Part shown: positions 59,055 through 64,000 of the stretch, piece after piece
Numbering within the stretch: position 1 is the stretch's first letter
Layout: each line of letters opens with the position of its first letter
Translations under genes and position numbers: made by a program
Source: an uncultured Bacilli bacterium
GTDB taxonomy: Bacteria > Bacillota_I > Bacilli_A > RF39 > UBA660
Direction: 5' to 3'
Length of the DNA: 64,000 bases
Assembly (NCBI GenBank): GCA_947629655.1
Contig: CANREL010000001.1
Span: forward strand, 124,001-188,000
The notes under the pieces: generated by a model
What the model was told of the DNA's origin: nothing
Database searches by the model: none
Seen by the model: the letters and a program-made list of their open reading frames with translations, nothing else

Positions 59055-60104
59055 ATGTATAAAGATCGAATAAATTATAAACTTTTAAACGTTTTAATAT
59101 TGTGTGCTATCATCTATTTGTTCATTATGACATTTAATTATTGGGCAGGAATTTTTCAAAAAGTATTCAGTTTGGTATTACCATTCTTAATTGCTTTCAT
59201 AATTGCGTATGCCTTATATCCCATCGTTAGAAAAATCGAATCCAAAGGCGTTCGTAAAAATTTAGCCATAACGATTGTCGTCTTAGCAATCATTGGTATC
59301 TTTGGTGGTCTAATCGGTTTGACGATACCCCTTATCTATGAACAATTGATATCACTATCACAAAGTATAAGAACTTTGATAAGTGATACTTCTGTCATCT
59401 TTGACATAAATATTGCTGATTATCAATCAACTATCAACAATTATCTCAATGAACTGATTGGAAGTATTGGTACATATATATCAAATGGGCTATTTGATTT
59501 TATATCACAATCACTAAACTTCTTAACTAAGGTCATGATAATAGGTATTGTCAGTATTTATTTTCTTGCTGACATGGAAAATATTCGTAAAGACGCTAAA
59601 GCCTTTTTGAAAAAACACAATAAAAAAGCTTATCGTTTGATAAGAGACATTGATAATGAATTAGGTCATTATCTAGAAGGATTGACCATCTTCATGGTCA
59701 TTCAATTCTTTGAATATTCATTCTTATTCTGGATAGTTGGTCATCCTAACTGGATTCTTTTAGGATTACTTGCTTCATTTACTACCGTCATACCTTATTT
59801 TGGTGGATGGATTACTAATATCATTGCCGTCATTTTAGCATCTGTCGTTTCACCACAATTGTTTGTCGCAACTTTAGTAATTTGTTTCATCTTTCCAAAT
59901 ATTGATGGTTATGTCATATCTCCTAGGGTATATGGTAAAACTAATAATGTTAAACCATTATGGTCAATATTTGCTGTTACAGTAATGGGTAGTCTATTGG
60001 GATTGTTTGGAATTCTCTTTGCTTTACCAACATATCTAGTTATAAACTGTATTTATAAATTCTTTAAAGAAGATATCAAAGGAAAAATAGAAGCTATTAA
60101 TTAG
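59055..60104 (+). CDS. AI-2E family transporter-like membrane protein
   Basis: Polytopic membrane protein of 349 residues in the PF01594 (AI-2E/PerM/YtvI) family. Eight or so transmembrane helices include an N-terminal pair (YKLLNVLILCAIIYLFIM; LPFLIAFIIAYALYPIVRKIE). A central hydrophilic region precedes the conserved C-terminal core around VIPYFGGWI, then PLWSIFAVTVMGSLLGLFG. Some relatives are sodium-proton antiporters; the label AI-2 export comes from E. coli TqsA and should not be assumed. It follows dtd by 4 bases and ends at a shared terminator. Confidence 0.85.
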   Translation: MYKDRINYKLLNVLILCAIIYLFIMTFNYWAGIFQKVFSLVLPFLIAFIIAYALYPIVRKIESKGVRKNLAITIVVLAIIGIFGGLIGLTIPLIYEQLISLSQSIRTLISDTSVIFDINIADYQSTINNYLNELIGSIGTYISNGLFDFISQSLNFLTKVMIIGIVSIYFLADMENIRKDAKAFLKKHNKKAYRLIRDIDNELGHYLEGLTIFMVIQFFEYSFLFWIVGHPNWILLGLLASFTTVIPYFGGWITNIIAVILASVVSPQLFVATLVICFIFPNIDGYVISPRVYGKTNNVKPLWSIFAVTVMGSLLGLFGILFALPTYLVINCIYKFFKEDIKGKIEAIN

Positions 60105-60116
60105 CTTCTATTCTTT
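60086..60116. terminator. Bidirectional terminator between the AI-2E gene and the transglutaminase-like gene
   Basis: An 11-bp stem AATAGAAGCTA/TAGCTTCTATT with a 5-base loop at the convergence point. Confidence 0.85.
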
Positions 60117-61022
60117 TATTTCAGCAAATACATTTTTATCAAAAGTATGTTGACCTTTTTCAACTTCATTTAACTCTTTAGAAGTGATTAAGAAGAAGGT
60201 ATATTCTAAAACATCACGGCCATTACTGCTGACGGGATCATCCCAAGTTAGATCTAAGTGATACCAATGACCATCGATGTATACGGCATTCCAAATGTGA
60301 TTTTCACTTATCACTTTAAAATTGGGAATCTCGTAATAATCGAGAAATAAGGCCATCGCATCAGTATATCCACCACATAATCCATATCCTTGAAATAGGG
60401 GACCATAGGCGATATCTGATTTATAATTGACGATTTTTTTATCACTTCGATCAGAATCATATTTAGTAGTATTGATTATGTAATCATGAATTGTTTTTAT
60501 TATTTCTCGTTTATCTGTTTTATTTCCCACTTGCGTTGTAATTATTTCATTCATTTTATCTTTTATCAAAGCAATCTCTTTATCCGTATAAGCCTTATTT
60601 ACTTTAACGACCACTTTTCCCAAACTGTCATATTGGGTCTCAACACTAGAAAAACTGTTGAAGGGATGAACAAAACTGTTGATGTTAGAAAGAACTGATT
60701 GATTGTGTGAAAGTTCAGCGACATCACTCGTACAATCGACATAATCGCGATCACACATGAACGTGAACGTATCAGCTCCAGAATCGACAATCGTATAATA
60801 TATGTTCAATAGATGTTGCTTATCTTTAGCAATGAAGTCATCAGTTATTTGGACATATTTATAATTGTTTTCACGATAGTATTCATTAGGTTTGACAGTA
60901 CTTATTTCCACATCTCCCAGTATGAATGTCTCATATAGATAATTGCTTATCTGTTCTCGGTAAAAATATACAATTCCCAATAAAATTATAAAAAATACTG
61001 AGAATCCAAAAAGTTTCTTCAA
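60108..61022 (-). CDS. Membrane-anchored transglutaminase-like protein
   Basis: Protein of 304 residues with an N-terminal signal anchor (about 3-20) and an exported domain. The C-terminal half shows the transglutaminase-like triad: Cys in YGLCGGYTDAM, His in ENHIWNAVYIDGHWYHLDLTWDD, and the Asp of that block. A Cys pair (MCDRDYVDCTS) lies in the middle. Members of this superfamily are proteases, amidases or cross-linkers. The activity here cannot be decided. The likely start is a TTG at 61022, after AATAGGTGATAA; the GTG nine bases upstream is part of that ribosome site. Rel/dtd-side neighbours are convergent, so it stands alone. Confidence 0.8.
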   Translation of the reverse strand: MKKLFGFSVFFIILLGIVYFYREQISNYLYETFILGDVEISTVKPNEYYRENNYKYVQITDDFIAKDKQHLLNIYYTIVDSGADTFTFMCDRDYVDCTSDVAELSHNQSVLSNINSFVHPFNSFSSVETQYDSLGKVVVKVNKAYTDKEIALIKDKMNEIITTQVGNKTDKREIIKTIHDYIINTTKYDSDRSDKKIVNYKSDIAYGPLFQGYGLCGGYTDAMALFLDYYEIPNFKVISENHIWNAVYIDGHWYHLDLTWDDPVSSNGRDVLEYTFFLITSKELNEVEKGQHTFDKNVFAEIKE

Positions 61023-61060
61023 AATTATCACCTATTAATAATTTTATCTTATTTTTAAAT

Positions 61061-61086
61061 AAAAAAAAAGAGTAATATTTTTACTC
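61061..61086 (-). terminator. Terminator of rpsT
   Basis: A GAGTAA/TTACTC stem with a 5-base loop; on the minus strand it runs into nine T. It overlaps the stop codon of rpsT. Confidence 0.8.
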
Positions 61087-61344
61087 CATATTATTTTTCA
61101 TTTTTGTTAATCTAGATTTTAATCTAGCAGCTTTATTTGTATGAATTAAACCACTCTTAGCTGATTTGTCAATTCTTTGTATAGCAATATTTAATTTTTC
61201 ACTTGATAAATCTTTATCACCAGCTTTAACTGCTTTTTCAAAGTTTTTGATAGCTGTTCTTCTACTAGCTTCGATATTATTGTTTCCTACAGATTTTTTT
61301 CTACTAGTGATAACTCTCTTTTTAGCACTCTTGATATTTGGCAT
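61081..61344 (-). CDS. rpsT: 30S ribosomal protein S20
   Basis: Basic helical ribosomal protein of 87 residues. It begins MPNIKSAKKRVITSRKKSVGNN, as most S20 proteins do, and ends with the conserved KSGLIHTNKAARLKSRLTKM region. The ATG at 61344 follows GCGAGGTGAAAA; a GTG nine bases upstream lies inside the ribosome site. As in B. subtilis, rpsT is divergent from gpr-spoIIP-yqxA. Confidence 0.96.
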   Translation of the reverse strand: MPNIKSAKKRVITSRKKSVGNNNIEASRRTAIKNFEKAVKAGDKDLSSEKLNIAIQRIDKSAKSGLIHTNKAARLKSRLTKMKNNME

Positions 61345-61472
61345 TTTTTTCACCTCGCTTTTTTGACTAAATATATTCTAACAAAAAATATATTAAAAAG
61401 CAAATAAAATATTAAAATATTGTAAAGTGTATATATTAACCCATATCGTTAATAATATAATAGGTGAATGAT

Positions 61473-62489
61473 ATGAAACATGAAGTAGATTTAAAAGACT
61501 ACAAGATTAGAACTGATCTATTGATAGATGAAGTTGATACTTTTGAAGAAAAAACTATTGAAACAGAAGAAAATTTTGTTGATGACATCTGTATAAATTC
61601 TACTAGAGTCTTAAGAGATAACGCTATTAAACAAAAGGGGATATATACGACGATTTCTTTTCAAGATGTGACAGATCGTGATAATTTCCAAAAAGTTCAA
61701 AAAGTATTTGAAAAAGAATTGCATAAAGTAATTGATAATTTAAAATTAAAAAAAAATTATAAGACATTAGTAATCGGTCTTGGAAACAGTTCTAGTACTC
61801 CCGATAGTTTAGGGGTTAAAGTGTGTGACAACATAATTGTGACAAGGCATTTATATGAACTTGATGAAGCAAGTAAAGATTATCATAATGTCGCGTCATT
61901 TACACCTAATGTCATGGGTAATACTGGCATTGAAGCTCAAGACATAATAAGAGGTATAGTTGAAGAAATAGATCTCGACTTAATAATTGTCATTGATGCT
62001 TTAGCTTCATCTAAAATTGAAAGAGTCAATAAGACTATTCAATTGACAGATACGGGTATTTCACCAGGTAGTGGTGTCGGTAATTACCGCAAAGAAATAT
62101 CTAAAAATATTCTCGGTGTTCCCGTCATCGCTATTGGTGTTCCAACCGTTGTTGATGCTGCTATCATCGTCAGTGACACTATTGATTTATTAATTAAAAA
62201 AATTGAATATATGAAAAATAATAATCCGAAAGAAAAATTAAAAGCTAGAGATAAAGTCAATTTCTTAAAAGAAAAAAGAGAAGAGTTAAACCTTCAAGAA
62301 AAAGAAAATTTATTAGGACTCGTCGGTTCATTATCAGAAAATGATCTTCGCAGTCTCATATATGATGTGTTAACCCCCATCGGCTATAATATGATGGTAA
62401 CTCCTAAAGAGATAGATTTCATCATTGAAAAACTATCACTTCTAATCAGTAAAGGGATAAATAATGTCTTACATGAAACAGAAATATAA
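61473..62489 (+). CDS. gpr: Germination protease GPR
   Basis: Aspartic-type spore protease of 338 residues that degrades small acid-soluble proteins during germination. The family blocks are all present: VIGLGNSSSTPDSLGVKV, VMGNTGIEAQDIIRGIV, DLIIVIDALASSKIERVN, DTGISPGSGVGNYRKEIS and GVPVIAIGVPTVVDA. The N-terminal region includes a short acidic propeptide-like part. The ATG at 61473 follows AATAGGTGAATGAT. Its presence, next to SpoIIP, means this lineage keeps endospore genes. A sporulation sigma promoter upstream could not be assigned with confidence. Confidence 0.95.
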   Translation: MKHEVDLKDYKIRTDLLIDEVDTFEEKTIETEENFVDDICINSTRVLRDNAIKQKGIYTTISFQDVTDRDNFQKVQKVFEKELHKVIDNLKLKKNYKTLVIGLGNSSSTPDSLGVKVCDNIIVTRHLYELDEASKDYHNVASFTPNVMGNTGIEAQDIIRGIVEEIDLDLIIVIDALASSKIERVNKTIQLTDTGISPGSGVGNYRKEISKNILGVPVIAIGVPTVVDAAIIVSDTIDLLIKKIEYMKNNNPKEKLKARDKVNFLKEKREELNLQEKENLLGLVGSLSENDLRSLIYDVLTPIGYNMMVTPKEIDFIIEKLSLLISKGINNVLHETEI

Positions 62490-62510
62490 TGGAAACATTA
62501 TATTTTTTTT
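62484..62510 (+). terminator. Terminator after gpr
   Basis: ATATAATG/CATTATAT stem with a GAAA loop and a T run; it overlaps the stop codon. Confidence 0.85.
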
Positions 62511-62558
62511 GACAAAATTCATATGTATTCATAACTATAATAAAATCATGGTGATGAT

Positions 62559-63527
62559 ATGAAAAAAAATAAAAAGGGAAAAAAGTTAAAAAAAATATTT
62601 TTCTTAATCATTTTATTTATTACTTATATATGGACTTTAAAAGGATTAGAAAAGATAGATCTCGATGTTAAGAATGACTTCTTTTATAAATTTTTAATAA
62701 ACAATTCATCTTCCTTGAATAGTGAAAATATCATTAGTTATGACAAGTTTAAAGAAATGGTTAATTTTCAACCTAATAGATTATTATCAAATAAGTTTGT
62801 TTATACCGATACTAAAGAATTAGCTCAAGTTGAAAAGAGCGATACATCTAGTGAAGAAAAAGCAAAAAATGATGAAGTAGTTGTCCAAGAAGTCAAAAAA
62901 GATCCAATTGTCTACATCTATAATACTCATCAAACAGAAAACTATAGTGGTAAGTATTTAGCTGATTATAGTATCACTCCCACTGTCATGATAGCGAGTT
63001 ATATGCTCAAAGAAAATTTAGAAGAGTATGGCATTTATTCCTACGTCGAAGAAGATAGTGTCAGTGCTATCCTAAAGAAAAATAATTGGAAATATGCCAG
63101 CAGTTATAAAGTTACCAAAGGATTCATTGAAAAGAGGAGTAAAGAGATGAACTCGATAAAATATTATATTGATCTTCATCGTGATTCCGTTAAAAAGAAA
63201 TATACGACTACTGAGATAAATGGTGTTAGTTATGCCAAAGTGATGTTATTGGTCGGTTTGGAACATGATAATTATCAAGCTAATTTAAAAGAAGCACAGA
63301 AGATAAATAATAAACTCAATAAAGAATATCCCTCTCTATCTAGAGGAATTTATAAAAAGAGTGGTAAAGGTGTCAATGGAATTTACAATCAGGATGTCTC
63401 TAAATATGCTTTTCTATTCGAAGTTGGTGGTGTAGACAACGACATAAGTGAAGTCAATAATACTATAACTGTTTTAGCTAAAATCATTGCTGAATATATC
63501 AAAGAGGAAGGAGATGTAAAATATTAA
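62559..63527 (+). CDS. spoIIP: Stage II sporulation protein P
   Basis: Peptidoglycan amidase/endopeptidase of 322 residues that acts with SpoIID and SpoIIM during engulfment. A strongly basic N-terminus (MKKNKKGKKLKK) precedes one transmembrane helix (about 12-27). The catalytic domain starts with VYIYNTHQTENYSG and carries DLHRDSV, the internal KVMLLVGLEHDNYQANLKEAQKIN and the final LFEVGGVDNDISEVN. These supply the Zn-binding His and the Glu seen in the family. The ATG follows ATGGTGATGAT. It is shorter than the B. subtilis protein, mainly in the linker. Confidence 0.93.
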   Translation: MKKNKKGKKLKKIFFLIILFITYIWTLKGLEKIDLDVKNDFFYKFLINNSSSLNSENIISYDKFKEMVNFQPNRLLSNKFVYTDTKELAQVEKSDTSSEEKAKNDEVVVQEVKKDPIVYIYNTHQTENYSGKYLADYSITPTVMIASYMLKENLEEYGIYSYVEEDSVSAILKKNNWKYASSYKVTKGFIEKRSKEMNSIKYYIDLHRDSVKKKYTTTEINGVSYAKVMLLVGLEHDNYQANLKEAQKINNKLNKEYPSLSRGIYKKSGKGVNGIYNQDVSKYAFLFEVGGVDNDISEVNNTITVLAKIIAEYIKEEGDVKY

Positions 63528-63837
63528 ATTTTTTAAAATAGGTGCTGTTCTCATCTTGATAATTTTTTTTGGAACAGTTCTTTTATCGGTCAGTGGTTAC
63601 TATCAGACTGAACTTCAAAAAAAGATGATTTTAACTCAAGAAGCGATTGACAATTTTGAAAGAGATGTCAAGATGGGAAAAGATGTCAATATCAATAATT
63701 ATCTCGATATTAAAGAAAAAAATTATGATAACAATTTTACTAGAAGTGGCCGTTTTCTATCTAAAAAAATAAATAATTTAATATCCAGTAGTATTAAAAA
63801 AACTTTGAAAATAATAACAAAAGCAATTGAGGAATAA
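63523..63837 (+). CDS. YqxA-like small membrane protein with a probable ATT start
   Basis: Small protein of about 104 residues, placed where yqxA follows spoIIP in Bacillus. Frame analysis shows no ATG, GTG or early TTG. An ATT at 63523 sits 10-12 bases after a strong ribosome site (AGGAAGGAGATG at the end of spoIIP) and gives a basic start plus a full transmembrane helix (IKFFKIGAVLILIIFFGTVLLSV). A TTG at 63556 would cut that helix in half. The remainder is hydrophilic with two amphipathic helices. It overlaps the spoIIP stop, so translation is coupled. The YqxA name rests on position and topology, not on a clear sequence match. Confidence 0.65.
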   Translation: MKFFKIGAVLILIIFFGTVLLSVSGYYQTELQKKMILTQEAIDNFERDVKMGKDVNINNYLDIKEKNYDNNFTRSGRFLSKKINNLISSSIKKTLKIITKAIEE

Positions 63838-63849
63838 TTAAAACTATTG

Positions 63850-63855
63850 TATAAT
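63850..63855 (+). promoter_or_regulatory. -10 box of the gene at the right edge
   Basis: TATAAT 25 bases ahead of the GTG start of the final gene, just after the stop of the YqxA-like gene. Confidence 0.45.
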
Positions 63856-63880
63856 GACTGTATGATAGGGTGTGAGCGTA

Positions 63881-64000
63881 GTGAGAAAAATAGTATGTGG
63901 GATATTAGCTATATTAGGTGCCTTAATAATAAGTTTAGGCATCTTTTTACAGTTAAATCCTCAAAAAGAAGAAAAAGATAAAGAAAAGACGTCTGAAGAA
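63881..64000 (+). CDS. N-terminal part of an unknown membrane or exported protein, cut by the window edge
   Basis: A frame from a GTG at 63881, after GATAGGGTGTGAG, is open to the last base and gives 40 residues: a short basic start, one hydrophobic helix (VCGILAILGALIISLGIFLQL) and a Lys/Glu-rich stretch. The Cys in the helix and the charged linker could fit a signal anchor. In Bacillus lepA follows yqxA here; this is clearly not LepA. Function unknown. An in-frame GTG nine bases upstream is a less likely start. Confidence 0.6.
   Translation, partial: MRKIVCGILAILGALIISLGIFLQLNPQKEEKDKEKTSEE

Noticed and set aside
61421-61461. Possible sporulation sigma-G or sigma-F promoter ahead of gpr
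   Set aside because: TGTAAA and CATAT-like elements are present but the spacing does not fit the consensus. A TATAAT near 61456 lies too close to the ribosome site to be used. No call was made.
1-64000. Alternative genetic code with UGA as Trp
   Set aside because: UGA closes mutM, truB, queH, the MBL hydrolase gene and rel at the expected family ends, so the standard bacterial code applies.
1-64000. CRISPR arrays, insertion sequences, prophage, tRNA or rRNA genes
   Set aside because: No regularly spaced repeats, transposase motifs, phage structural genes or tRNA cloverleaf/CCA ends were recognised. The Xer recombinase lies among housekeeping genes rather than element genes.

Overview
The window is about 30% GC, very gene-dense and mostly chromosomal core. 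It reads as a low-GC Gram-positive (Bacillota, Bacilli side). Supporting signs are a lexA-type SOS repressor, a T-box leader ahead of hisS-aspS, class B sortase, ComN-Rel-Dtd, the rimP-nusA-rnpM-infB block, tmcAL-DUF177-rpmF, and a Bacillus-like rpsT / gpr-spoIIP-yqxA arrangement. UGA is used as a stop (mutM, truB, queH, rel), so this is not the Mycoplasma/Spiroplasma code. Pyruvate phosphate dikinase, the trimmed operons and the acidic unknown surface proteins suggest an uncultured gut lineage near the former 'Mollicutes RF39'. That placement is inference only. No rRNA, tRNA, CRISPR array, insertion sequence or prophage was seen.

Layout. 1-3.7 kb: tail of an unknown gene, a phosphohexomutase, topA. 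3.7-8.2 kb: class B sortase (minus strand), then a two-gene unit of a secreted VirB2-like protein and a VirB6/TrbL-like membrane protein. 8.3-16 kb: polA-mutM-truB, a T-box leader, hisS-aspS. 16-20.3 kb: hydrolase, pyk, tmcAL, DUF177, rpmF. 20.3-23.6 kb: divergent ClpX-like ATPase, queH, MBL hydrolase, small membrane protein. 23.6-28.2 kb: rimP(short)-nusA-HNH-like-rnpM-infB-rbfA behind a leader hairpin. 28.2-31.6 kb: a probable structured ncRNA, lexA with a divergent unknown gene sharing SOS-type operators, a Xer recombinase, a DUF308 protein. 31.7-38.8 kb: two large tandem SecA-like ATPases. 38.8-44.4 kb: ppdK, malQ, PfkB kinase, Smr protein. 44.4-50 kb: two large membrane-anchored surface proteins. 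50-56.1 kb: murG, murB, divIB, murC, interrupted by three minus-strand genes. 56.1-60.1 kb: comN-rel-dtd and an AI-2E family protein. 60.1-64 kb: transglutaminase-like protein and rpsT (minus), then gpr, spoIIP, a YqxA-like gene and a truncated membrane protein.

How it fits together. Most genes serve information processing and wall synthesis. Promoters are mostly extended -10 sites (TGnTATAAT) a short distance ahead of a GGTGA-type Shine-Dalgarno, and many genes end in strong bidirectional terminators between convergent neighbours. The parts least explained by known systems are: the tandem SecA-like pair with an enlarged DEVD-to-MTGT region; the orphan VirB2/VirB6-like pair; the LexA-linked unknown gene; the two surface proteins at 44.4-50 kb; the ClpX-like ATPase with a replaced N-domain; and the HNH-like protein inside the nusA operon.
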